NCBI GenBank assembly: GCA_900088475.1
Contig: FLMG01001643.1
Location: forward strand, 1-27,382
DNA: 27,382 nucleotides
Direction: 5' to 3'
DNA from: Hyphochytrium catenoides
Taxonomy: Eukaryota; Sar; Hyphochytriomycetes; Hyphochytriales; Hyphochytriaceae
The position numbers and the translations under genes were made by a program. Below, piece by piece: positions 9,801 to 19,376 of this stretch; the stretch's first letter is position 1, and the number at the start of each line of letters is the position of its first letter. A model generated the notes under the pieces. The model made no database searches, was not told the DNA's origin, and saw nothing but the letters and a program-made list of their open reading frames with translations.

Positions 9801-10486
9801 CCATCGCTAGCCGCTCTCGCCCTCTTCTTCCGTGACGTTGTGGTGCCTTTCTTCTTTCGTTCTTTTTTCTTCTTAGGCTCTGCCTTCTTCTTGGAGGAGG
9901 ATCATCCAAAGGCGTTAGCCGCCCGGGTGGGGACAGAGCTTGTGAACCTAGTGAAGGGCTGTGCCTACCTTTCTTCCCTTTCCCTTTTGAAGCCTACGGC
10001 GTGCGGCACTCTCCACCTCATCTTCACTACTAGAGTCAAGGCCCAGATCGTCGTCATCTGCTCCACCGACTTGACCAAAGCCTTTCACTTCTCGGCAAAG
10101 GATTCGAGTGCAGCGCATCATGCCGTGCAGAGAAGAGAGGGCAATGAAGGTTAGCGGCGGAACGTAGTCCAACTACCACCTCAAACGGTAGGCCAAGAAC
10201 CGTACAAGTAGCTCACCTTGCGGACCCTCGTCATCGTCGTCTGATTCATCACTGTTGGCGTCGAAAATCTCCTTCAGAGTCCTCTGCTTCTCTGATAGAG
10301 CAGCATTATTTCCCTGGTAGCATTATCGACCAAGGAACCACTACCAGATGGGTCTCTCAAGGTGTAAGAACCCCTCCTCGTACTTCCACATACGTTCCCT
10401 GCTTCTCTAAAGCTGCCTAGTCTCAACTGTTGCTATGCTTCAATGGCTCTTCATCGTCCTACAGTCTTACCGTCATCCTCAGCCAT
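6834..10486 (-). CDS. IWS1: IWS1/SPN1 transcription elongation factor, 15 exons
   Basis: IWS1 (Spn1) binds Spt6 and elongating RNA polymerase II in the nucleus. Exons, high to low coordinate: 10486-10471, 10416-10394, 10313-10217, 10090-9969, 9889-9766, 9505-9392, 9341-9274, 9213-9028, 8868-8791, 8524-8444, 8307-8214, 8020-7950, 7748-7539, 7243-7097, 6905-6834. All phases agree and give 500 residues. Residues 1-250 are acidic and Lys-rich, including runs of Asp and the N-P-F-D-R motif. Residues about 251-380 form the TFIIS N-terminal-like fold: K-A-A-I-H-K-I-K-L-L, F-L-D-Y-D-L-L, D-G-T-L-P-N, H-L-K-R-S-G-M-G-K-V-V-M and L-I-E-K-W-S-R. The tail has A-R-V-P-Q-A-R and ends I-K-M-S-I-E-G. Yeast Spn1 is about 410 residues and human IWS1 about 820. 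Uncertain points are the start (exons 1 and 2 are 16 and 23 nt) and the fourth acceptor (10090 or 10081). Confidence 0.9.
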
Positions 10487-11263
10487 TATCTCCTCGCAAT
10501 GTGGCAGGCTTCGCCCGCGGAAGGGTACAGTCACGAATCCTTGCCTGCCGCCAACCGGGTACAAGGTGAGCTGGCAAAGGCCCTGGCGTTACAAACTGCT
10601 TGCGAATGTAGAGGTAACAGAGGCGGAGCGTCGCAGAGAGAGGAGAACCGAGAGAAATGGCGCTAGTGCAGCTTTGCACAGATGCTGATGAGATCTCCGA
10701 TGTGGGCTCAGCCTCTTCTTCTGCCGCCAATGCCAACGCCACAGTGGAGACACGCTGCAGAAGCGCTAGTGGGGGAGTTATGAGCTCCTAGATCAAAGAA
10801 GAATCAAAGTGTCACATATCAATAGTACTAGTTTCCCATGGCCATGGTTCTCAAGATAATTCTAAAGAAGCTCTGTATTGAGCCAGCTGCCCATCAAAAA
10901 ACGGCCAGACCAACTTCTCTTGAAACGAGCGTTAGCGGCTATCTTCTGTGGGGAAGCGCTTGGCTGGATATCCGTTTTGCCGTTGGCGGCTCATTCACTG
11001 TTCCTCAGTTGCTCTCGCAGGTCATCAGAGCAGCAGAAAGCTGATGATGCTGACTTTATCTTCATCAGGACTGCTCGTGGCTTGACGTCTCATGTCCCCG
11101 CTCTGGCGCATCTGAAGCCCACGCTGCCGAGCCTACTGGCCCCTGAGAGCGTCTTAGAATCTACCAGCTATCTTATTAGCTACTGCTTGGCGATCAGCGT
11201 CCTGTATAAGCTTCTGAGCTCAAAGCGAGGCAGAGAGGAACAGAGCTTAAGTTGGTGGGCAGG
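10487..11263. promoter_or_regulatory. Divergent intergenic region between IWS1 and the Emi1-like gene
   Basis: The 777 bp lie between two start codons that point away from each other, so both promoters must be here or nearby. A minus-strand frame at about 10660-10760 encodes a short acidic Ala/Glu/Ser stretch. It could be an additional 5' exon of IWS1. I see no clear TATA box. Open frames on the plus strand in this interval have no recognisable domain. Confidence 0.5.
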
Positions 11264-11815
11264 ATGGCCTCTAACACTGATGCAGAGACAGCACCGTCAC
11301 GAGCAGACGAGACGACAGAAGCAAACATCGCTCATTACCGCAAACATATAGAGAATAGGCTGAATTGTACCTATCGCTTTGATGAGCTTTATTATTGTGC
11401 GAGTAAGTTGAACATAATCACACATCTCTCGTTTCTCTGCGTTGCTGTTTGGCTTCATCTTGGTTTCATGACTCACCAATTCTATGGATTAACCTCTTTC
11501 CCCCCTTACTCCTGCCATGGGAACACATATATGTGTCAGCCCCCGTAAATCAGTTTTTGCAGCTTTACCGGCATGGCAAGTTTGATGATTGCTCTACTGT
11601 CTTTCATAACTTCCGTCTATGCATGATGGCCAAGCTGAAGTCGACTGAGGAGGAGAAGAGGGTAAGTTCTAAAGATTTTTGAAATGCAATTTTGCCTCTA
11701 AACGCCATCACTTATCCTTATCCAGCTCTATCTGAAGAATACACCTCTAGATGTGGAAAAAGAGATATCGTCATCGCCGATATGGCAGTTCAAAGCCACG
11801 CCTTCCTGGGACTAG
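11264..11815 (+). CDS. Emi1-like (DUF3128) twin-CX9C protein, 3 exons
   Basis: The exons are 11264-11402, 11540-11661 and 11726-11815, giving 116 residues. The start is GCAGGATGGCC. Cysteines C35/C45 and C64/C74 each have nine residues between them. This is a twin CX9C motif, the hallmark of small mitochondrial intermembrane-space proteins oxidised by Mia40/Erv1. Between the pairs, T-P-V-N-Q-F-L-Q-L-Y-R-H-G-K-F-D-D-C matches the DUF3128 signature (Emi1 in yeast). The basic region after C74 and the closing W-Q-F-K-A-T-P-S-W fit the family's C-terminus. The role of Emi1 is poorly defined and has been linked to respiratory function. Intermembrane-space location is inferred from the motif. The gene ends 195 bp from the convergent OST3 gene. 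Confidence 0.9.
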
Positions 11816-12010
11816 AGCACTTTATTCTTCGTTGACGAACAGCACTTTTGACTGTAATACTGACAAAAGGATGGAGGCCGTTCCTGATGTGAAAGACAGG
11901 GATTCCCGAGAACTTACAAGGGCGCAAGGGCACTAGTCCTTGCTGTCTCTTCTGCCTCCCTGTCCTTCTGTTCATGTCAGAGTGCTCGTTTTGAGCTCGG
12001 CAACCAGAGT

Positions 12011-13298
12011 CTACCCTCGATACCAAGGGTTTTTCAGCTTGTAGGCACTCTCGTAGAAGTAGTAGAACATGACAAATGCAGCTATGGCACCCAAGGCAGC
12101 ATTAGTCCTGACAGTGCTATCCTTGATGGTAGGGCAGTATAGCACTAAAGTAATGACGGCAGAAGCAGCCAACACGTTCAGCGCACCAACGTAAAGTCCC
12201 TCAAACACAAATTGTGATCTGCTTTGAGGGTGGAAGATTGATATTCTCTTGGAAGCGTAGTCCTGTGGACCAAAGAAAGGGTACATAGAGGACCGCTTAG
12301 ACATATACAGTCGCATACTCTTGCTGAGAGCTCTTCAATGACTATTAAGAGTTCTCCGCTTTTCGAAGGAGGCAAAGGTTGAAAAACACGCTTTTGCAGG
12401 GACAGACATCGGAGCTTATTAACGGTCAAAGTAGCTGGCAAACGACCCAACTCAAGGTCAGGGTAACACTGAAGGATTGTCTAAAGCACGTGCGAAGGGA
12501 CAGTGAGTAGGTGAAAGCTCAGAGAGTCATTTGTACCTGGTGGAACATGGGCGGGTTGCGAATAATGCAGTAGACCATTCCGGAGATAGACATCCAGTAA
12601 AGAAAAAAGCTAGCGGCCACCCAGACTACTTTCGTCCGAGCAAGTCCCAAGAAGAAGTCGAAGTTGCTGATGACAGCATAGCCTAAACCACCCAGGCTAA
12701 CAAGGACAAGCACTATGAGGCCAATTTTTGCCAAAGGAGACCGATAGATAGGAACGGTAACCCCTGCCTTGTCCATTACAAAGTCTGCGAGATAGTCCGC
12801 ATCAGTACCTCGGCGGTAGAGATCAAACTTATCCTCTTCGAAGAGCTCCACCTTCTCTAGTGCTCTTTGATCATCACTACCGTCATTGGTAGGCTTGACG
12901 TAATAGAGGAGAGGGGCCATTGTCAGGCCATACTTCTTGAAGGCTCGCTGGTTAAACTTGTATTGGGCCCTCAGAAAGAAAATTGGTTTCTCAGAGCTCT
13001 CAGACGTTTGGGTCAACCGATAGGAATAAGCCAGGCGATCAAACTCCGGCTCCGCCTCGCTGCACTTGGGGCAGACTGCTTTATCGTGGGTGAATAACAC
13101 GAATAAATGATAAGGCCTAGGGGCACCAAAGACAAGGGTTTCGTAGCGGTCGTCCGAGATGTTGATCACATCCCCTTGCCTAGTTTGGAGCTTTTTGAGC
13201 TCCTCGAGCCGTTTGTCTCCTGTTTTGCCAGAGGCAAAGATCGTGTTGGACGTGGCAAGCACCACAAAGAGCCATACACAGAGACGGCGCAGCCCCAT
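12011..13298 (-). CDS. OST3: Oligosaccharyltransferase subunit OST3/OST6 (TUSC3/MAGT1 family), 2 exons
   Basis: The exons are 13298-12537 and 12262-12011, joined in phase 0 across a 274-nt intron (CAG|GTACAA to CACAG|GAC), giving 337 residues. Family role: an ER-membrane subunit of oligosaccharyltransferase whose lumenal thioredoxin fold transiently binds acceptor proteins and aids N-glycosylation of sites near cysteines. Seen here are a signal peptide (residues 1-22) and a thioredoxin-like domain (about 35-175) with redox motif C76-P-K-C79. A proline at 129 lies in T-M-A-P-L where the cis-Pro is expected. Four membrane segments follow at about 190-208, 222-246, 274-297 and 306-328. The motif Y-C-I-I-R-N-P-P at 243-250 and S-R-S-Q-F-V-F-E-G at 268-276 are typical of the family. 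Length is normal. The start context is AATAAGATGGGG. Confidence 0.95.
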
Positions 13299-13531
13299 CT
13301 TATTGAGGTTTCTGAGGCAGGACGAGGATCAATGATTAGGGTTGCTGCCAAGTTACCTCGCGTTAACAGGTTAGTCCCTCCAAGGATCCGCCTCTGCTCA
13401 GCTGTTGGACTTGAGCTCGCTCATTGGAATGCTGTTCATGAAAGAAGATTGAGAGAGAGATTGAGATCCGCAGACTGATCTTCTACGAAGTACAAGCAGC
13501 AAGCGAAGATTCAGGGTCCGGTAACGCTTAC

Positions 13532-13682
13532 TTTTGCCATCTCCGAGGGGACGCGTGAGATGCCAATCTTTCAGAAAGGTTTCAGACAGAAACCTACGAA
13601 AGAAACGCGCCCTCGCCAAGGCAGTCATAATACTGCTTGTGGGGTTGTGGCCTGTCAACAGAGACAATTGAAAGGGCATCAT
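13532..13682 (-). CDS. Possible small exon upstream of OST3, unknown product
   Basis: An open frame begins with two adjacent ATGs at 13682 and runs to a consensus donor (GGCAAAA|GTAAGC). It encodes an Arg- and Phe-rich, mitochondrial-presequence-like stretch (A-R-A-R-F-F-R-R-F-L) and then D-W-H-L-T-R-P-L-G-D-G-K. It precedes OST3 on the same strand. It could be a 5'-leader exon of OST3 with an upstream ORF, since CCTGCCTCAG just before the OST3 ATG is a fair acceptor. It could also be the first exon of a separate small gene. I do not recognise it. Confidence 0.25.
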
Positions 13683-14381
13683 TCCTGAAGGGCAAGGGCT
13701 TTTGGACAATAATCTTGTAAACGGTCTTTGAGGACTGTGAGATCGTAAATTTACGGATTAGCCTCAAGAATTAGTAGTTGGCTGTGGACTGATCTGTGGT
13801 CAAAATTGGAGGAGGGAGATAATATTATACGGTTTCCAGATTGTGCAAAGTCGGTGCTTTTGAAATATTGGAATGTCAGTCCTATGACCAGCCCTTTCCG
13901 TTTTTGATCTTTTTTTTACTTGCGCAATATGGTCGGGCTTGTTCTACAATATTCGCATTCTCCTTCCATGAATATATCCTGGAAAATTAGTAGCTTGTTG
14001 AATCTTCAAGCAGCTGAGCCTAATAAAGGTTGTGGGCATAGCGGCACTATGCTATGTGTAATAAAGGATTAAGAAAGATATGTGCCCTTTTATCGTCGCA
14101 TTAGTGCAGGAAAGGGCATCTAACCTTCCCTCTCACACATGAAGTACGTGCGCTACCAGACGATAGACGGGACCTCGTGGGAGAGACAGAGTTGGTCTGA
14201 GAGAGACAGAGCAGAGATATATATATTGCCTTTGAAAGAAACAACAGTAAGGAAGAGACAGAGCGGAGTGATAGAGGAAATAGGAGCGAGATAAGCAGGC
14301 GTCATAATAAAGAGTGAGTGCGGCGAGGTCGGACACGGCGTCAGTGGTCATCAGCCTGCTTCCTTTCGTCCCTCTCTCTCT

Positions 14382-14468
14382 NNNNNNNNNNNNNNNNNNN
14401 NNNNNNNNNNNNNNNNNNNNNNNNNNNNNNNNNNNNNNNNNNNNNNNNNNNNNNNNNNNNNNNNNNNN
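14382..14468. other. Run of 87 unknown bases (assembly gap)
   Basis: The N run is bordered on the left by CCCTCTCTCTCT and on the right by TCTCTTTCGCTC. It sits inside a CT microsatellite that probably could not be assembled. The true length is unknown. Confidence 0.97.
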
Positions 14469-15249
14469 TCTCTTTCGCTCTTTCTCCTTTCGCACTGGGC
14501 CATTGGCCGCTCTGTCACGGGTCTCTCGTCCAGGTGCTCCCTCCTCCCTCCCGCAATCCCTTCCTGCACCTCCATCCTGGCGCCATCTCTTGCTCTTCTA
14601 CTTTCCTCTTGCAGAGAGTGTGAGGGAGAGAGAACGAACGAGCGAGAGGACAGAAGAGAGAGAGAGAGACGGAGGGGGAGAGAGAGAGGAACGGACAGAG
14701 AGAGTAAGGATGATACAAGAGGGGTTATGGGAGAGAACAGGCAAGAGAAAGCACGCCAAGGATTGTCAAATCTGCAGCACCGCTCCGGCTTTGATAGATA
14801 CTCCTGCACATTCTCCACCGGGCGGACAGTTCTTTTGTTTGCTGCTTCGTCCTTTGTATCTATAAACTTCCAACCTCTGTCGGTCGTCCGCCCTCTCACC
14901 ACTTGGTTTGAAGCCTAGCTTCTCTGTTCGATGAGGCCGGCCAGGTTAGGTCTTAAGGCTGTTATTGGGGCACTCGCCCAACCATTGACCGACAGAGTCA
15001 CGCTTGGTTCCAAACGAGGCTAGCTGCAGACAACAAAATCGCCGCAGGGTCATAGACGTGAGCTGGCGCCGCGCATCTATCTGATTCTCCTGCTGTGCTG
15101 CTGTCCTCAGTTGGTGATAATAGCCGTCTCATCTCAGAGGAGGAAAGTACAACTTACCTCGCGGTACATAATAAAACAAGACCCCATAAACGAAAGAGGT
15201 CTTTTTAACTGCCACTGTCAAGCTTTTCTCTGCAGCAGTGACAGGCAAG

Positions 15250-17459
15250 ATGGTGGCAGATAGCGACGTTGCTGCTCACACCGCCTCCTCGCCTCGGAAG
15301 GACGCAGTAGACACCGCCATCCAGAAAATGTCGGTTGAGGAAGGCTCCATCGAGGGCAGTACAAACCCCGGACAACCAGGCAACCCTGATAAACTGTCGC
15401 ACAATGTCGTCTCTCTACCCTTCTCCTGGAATCAAACGGCTGTCAATGAAAGCCAGACAGAGACCGACTTGCAGCGCCTCCGTATATCGAATGCGGTCCG
15501 GGGCAGGAACCCTGGGTCTCTCAACACCATGTTGAAGCTTAACACCAGTAGCAGTAAAGATAACCTGTCAATCTTGCCGCGGTTGGACGAGGCAATCTTT
15601 GATGTCTTTCTTCCCAGTCCTAACCCTTCGGCACCTGAGGTTGAGGTGGCTTCCCGCTCTAACAATGTGAAGGTCTCTGGATGGCTGGTCAAGCGCGGCC
15701 ACACCCGGCAGAACTTCAAAAGGCGCTTCTTTGTCCTCTGTGGGTCTATCCTCGAGTACTTCGAGGACAACACGTGTTCAAAGAGAAGAGGAGGGGTAGA
15801 TATCTCGGGAGATGATGTGTCTTTGACTGTGCTAGATAACAATGGGACACTTTTGATGAAGGGAGGCTATGAGCTTCTGTTCTACGCCTGTGACGGCAAA
15901 GACCAGAAAAGGTGGATCTCGGCCCTTCATAAGGTTAACCATGACATCAAACTCATGAGGAGAAGAAGGAGCGGCGACTCTTCCCAAGAGGCAGACAGTG
16001 TCCGGTGCGGCTGGCTCACAAAGAGAGGACATCTAGTCAAAAGCTATCAGCGCCGCTGGTTCGTTCTAAAGAACCAGAACCTGGAGTACTTCCTGGACCC
16101 AAACTGTGTGACAAAGAAGGGAGAAGTCCACTTGTCAGGGGACGGCGTCTCTGTGTCCTTTGTCGACATCAGGGAGACCAAAAATAGCTTCTCTTTCGGT
16201 ATCTTCAGGAACGATGAGTGCGTGCTCATGTGCTATGCCGACAGCCAGGAAGAGAGGGAAGAGTGGGTCGCTGCTCTTCGTCCCAATAACTGTCAAACGA
16301 GAAGCTTTGGAGACTCAGAGGGAGATGAGGAGGACTTGACAGCCAGCCCTGTAGGCTCTCCTTCCCGCAGCTCAGAAGGAGACAAGAACTTCGTGGATGA
16401 CGACAAGAGTCGGGAGATTCGCAAAGAAATTCGTTCTCTTCTAGCTTCTCCCTATGAACCAGAGGGCAAGACTTTGTAAGTCCTCAGTCCTCCACATCTT
16501 GCACTTAACACTGTTACTATCTTAGGTTGAGTATTCACGGGCATTGGCCAATTCTCCTATGCTTTGGTCTGCCTCTCTCTTCGCTAGTTTCTTTTCCTCG
16601 ACAACCTAGCCTCTCACCTCTCTCTCGTACCAGTGCAAGTAGTATGCCTTTTTCTAAGCTTCTCTCTCCCTACTTTTGCAGACAAACCTTTGTCAAGGAC
16701 TTCCTAGCTGACCATCGAAGGAAAGGGCTCGAGCTGATCTCTAATTTTGTTAGAAGTCTCAGCGACTTTGTGACTGAGTCTCGATTGAAGGGGCTCAAGC
16801 GGGAGGGCAAAGAAGAACTAGTCACAGTCGCAGACAGAGAGACCATTAAAGGAATCGCTATCCAAGAGGTAGAGGCAGCCGTCTTCTATCCTCTGCAGGC
16901 TATTATCTATCGGAAACTCTCCGCAAAAGGGAAAGCTGGGAAAAGTGTAGTCTTTCAGGAAAAGAGGAGCTTCTTAAGGCAGAAGCCCCAAGCGTACTTT
17001 GAGATAGAGGAGAGCAAGACGTCTCCAACAGATTGGAAGTCGGTGGTTCTCAAATTCAACGAAATCAGTAGGTTTTCCAAGCCTTCATCTAAGAAGGCGG
17101 CCTTAGTGGCGGCAGCCAATGAGATCTACGCTTGTTACAAAAGAGAGCACCCTTGTGAGGACGCTTACAGAGAAGGCGGAGAAGCGTCGTTTCTTGGAGG
17201 TGATGACTTCGTTCCCATCTTCATCTTCTCTCTTCTGCGGAGTGACATTGAGGATCTTCTGACGCTCAAGCGGATGCTCGTTGCCCTGAATGTAACAAGA
17301 GCAGGGGAGGACGAGTACTACCTGGCCTGCTTAGAAATGGCCGTAGAGTTTATATCAACCTTTGACCTTGCAAGAGAAGGTTTGCCTAGTATTCCAGAGA
17401 TTCCCAGGTTGATTCAGCAGGAGATCGAGAAAATGAACAATTCGCCCAGAACCAACTAG
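15250..17459 (+). CDS. Tandem PH-domain VPS9 protein, predicted Rab5-family GEF, 2 exons
   Basis: Exon 1 is 15250-16475 and exon 2 is 16682-17459, joined in phase 2 (ACTTT|GTAAGT to TTGCAG|ACAAACC), giving 667 residues. The ATG at 15250 (GCAAGATGGTG) is preferred. PH1 spans about residues 141-231 and PH2 about 252-345. Both start G-W-L-x-K-R-G-H and R-R-F/W-F-V-L, and both carry the closing Trp (W222, W339). An acidic Ser-rich linker follows. A helical region from 410 leads into a VPS9 domain with G-G-D584-F-V-P-I-F at 581-589 and G-E-D-E-Y-Y-L at 617-623. The Asp and Tyr match residues used by VPS9 domains to activate Rab5-type GTPases. The Thr common after Y-Y-L/F is Ala here. The basic PH faces suggest phosphoinositide recruitment to endosomes. 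I cannot tell which Rab is the substrate. Confidence 0.88.
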
Positions 17460-18167
17460 ATTTATGGTCAGGGAGAGGCCCAGAGAACGTCTTTGCTATA
17501 AATATCTGTCCAGCACTATATTTATTTATATGACTGGGATCCATCTCAGGATTGAGCCGTCCCAAAGTAATATACACTTCCCAATCTTTATACAAAGGTG
17601 TCCTGAATCGTCATTCCACCTTGAAGGCGGCGTCTTGGTGCAACATAGTTCCCTAAGAAATGAGGACTTTAGCATTAGCATTGCCATCAGTTAGCATTGG
17701 CATGGCATGAAGTGCATCTCATCCCTAGCCCTTACATGAGTGAGATGACATGCTAAGCCACGATAAGTCAGGGCACACCATTATAAAGAAACTTTATGTT
17801 CCTTTCTTAGGCAGCCTTATTCTTCCTTTCAGGTCTTCTTTCGGGCTTATAAGTTGATGCTTTATTTGTCCTCATCATAGGCTTCCTACGCCTGCAAAAA
17901 CAGCAACACGTCCAACGCGACAACAACAGCAAAGAAGGGGCAACCGACTAGAGATAGAGGAGGAAGGAGGAAACTTACAAAGGAACGATACATAAGACAA
18001 GAGTCAAACTAAGACAAGGCTGACGCTTCACCTGATAACCGCAATGTGCAGCGCTAAAAATCGAATAAGTTAGAGAGGACACTAATACCGCTGATTAGTT
18101 GTCTGTTCATGGACACAGACGACAAGAGTGCTTCTTGACATCAAGAACCAAAAGAGGCAAGACTCAA
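17460..18167. other. Convergent spacer between the PH-VPS9 gene and DOT1
   Basis: No gene is recognised in these 708 bp. They should contain both 3' untranslated regions. A small local repeat of TTAGCATT/GGCATGGCATG-type words lies at about 17670-17710. The AT-rich stretch at 17505-17530 (TATATTTATTTATATG) is the best candidate for 3'-end signals of the PH-VPS9 gene. Confidence 0.45.
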
Positions 18168-19376
18168 TCACTTGCTGGTAGGATGCAGCCGGGCACTCTG
18201 GCTGAAAAATATCTCCATCTTCTGCTGGCCGCTGCCAGGGGCATCCTCCATCTTGAGACGTCGCTTCGCTCGCTCCCCTCTTGTCCTTCCTTGTTCTCTA
18301 AGGTTGGCGGTCTTTACTGCCACCCAATTGGCGACTCCAAGCCCGTTAACACCAAGAAGAAGCTCTAAACCCTCCTTGAAAAGAGGGTCAGCTAGATCAA
18401 CAATTGCGTCGGGGTCATACTCCGCGGTGGGCCTTAGCACCAGAGGCAATAGCTTCTTATAGACGTAACAAGTGTGGCCCTCGCTTGAACCGGCCATAGA
18501 GGTACCTATTTTCCCTCCTTCAAGGAGTTGGACACGGTATCTGTACTGCTCAATCACCTTCTTGGGCGGGTGAAAGCTAATAAGATACTTCGCCGTCTTG
18601 CTCTTGTTGAAGGCGTCTGCCATAGCACTCATTGCATCCGGAGGAAAGCCAACGTCAAAGCTGTAAATATGAGTGAAAGGGTTGAAGGAGCTGGCCTGCA
18701 CTATATTCCCGTGACCGAAGAAGATTGTAGGCTTCATTTTTGGAAACGAGTGTAGAACGTGCTGCAGATTGTGCAGGGACAGGTGCCACCGAAGCTCTTC
18801 TAACTCTACACCATAGGATAAGGTGCAACCAGGATCGATGGCCGCATGGAAGCTCGGTTTACCCAGTCCAGACCCAATATCAATGAATCTATACGGCCAA
18901 TTTCAGGAATTCCCGAGGGACAAATCAGAGAGAATTGGGAAGCACCATTATCAGTGTCGGGATGATGATGAGCCCGTTCAGGCATAACGTATAAACACTG
19001 ACCTGCTCTCCCTGGTGAATTCGCATGATTCCTTTAAGAAGTCAACTACTTTCTGGAAGCTTCCCATGGTGAGCTCCCCGTATATAGCCCCACCTCCAGC
19101 ATTGCCTCCTAATGCGCCAGTAGCTCTCTTGATAAGCTTGTATACTGACTGCAGCTGATGATCGAGAAACGCTTTTTCATTGAGCTCTACCGCTAAGCTG
19201 CTAAGCTCTCGTACAAGCCCATGGGTGCGATCCTTCAGCGCCCTCTGGGACGTTCGGTTCCTCTTTCTAAGATTAGGCGAAAGATTTGTGACTTCTGAAG
19301 TCCTCTTGCGCTTCAAGGTGTTCTTCTTCAGCGGAGTATCATAACCACCGGCAACAGCAACAGTAAGTGCGGCCAT
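18168..19376 (-). CDS. DOT1: DOT1-domain methyltransferase, 2 exons
   Basis: Exon 1 is 19376-19003 and exon 2 is 18888-18168, joined in phase 2 across a 114-nt intron (AGCAG|GTCAGT to TATAG|ATTC), giving 364 residues. The start is CCAAGATGGCC. Residues 15-50 are strongly basic (K-R-K-R, R-K-R-N) and look like a bipartite nuclear signal. The DOT1 fold follows. It has I-Y-G-E-L-T (98-103, motif D1), then F-I-D128-I-G-S-G-L-G-K-P-S-F-H (126-139, SAM-binding motif I), then Y-G-V-E153 (motif II), and G-H-G-N-I further on. Family role: methylation of histone H3 on the nucleosome core (Lys79 in animals and yeast, Lys76 in trypanosomes). The usual N-N-F-type active-site strand reads S-F-D-V-G-F-P-P here, so the exact substrate is uncertain. 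Long flanking regions seen in animal DOT1L are absent. Confidence 0.85.

Larger units (their letters stand above)
13299..15249. other. Divergent spacer between OST3 and the PH-VPS9 gene, with low-complexity tracts and an assembly gap
   Basis: The region is about 1.95 kb. It contains a possible minus-strand exon (listed separately), an AT-rich stretch at 13740-14060, and GA- and CT-rich tracts from about 14160 to 14710 that hold the N gap. A strong acceptor (CTTTTCTCTGCAG, ending at 15235) lies 15 bp before the PH-VPS9 ATG and suggests an intron in its 5' leader. Minus- and plus-strand frames at 14600-14920 have no recognisable domain. Confidence 0.45.

Noticed and set aside
13107-13478. 123-codon plus-strand open frame
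   Set aside because: It is antisense to the signal peptide and thioredoxin domain of OST3 and has no independent support.
14314-14902. Long frames on both strands across the N gap
   Set aside because: Part of each translation is unknown bases and the rest is low-complexity GA/CT sequence. No domain is visible.
14890-14920. GGTTTGAAGCC resembling a tRNA T-arm
   Set aside because: No matching anticodon arm, D-arm or acceptor stem could be found around it.
15432-15842. 136-codon minus-strand open frame
   Set aside because: It is a shadow of the first exon of the PH-VPS9 gene, whose PH domain is unmistakable.
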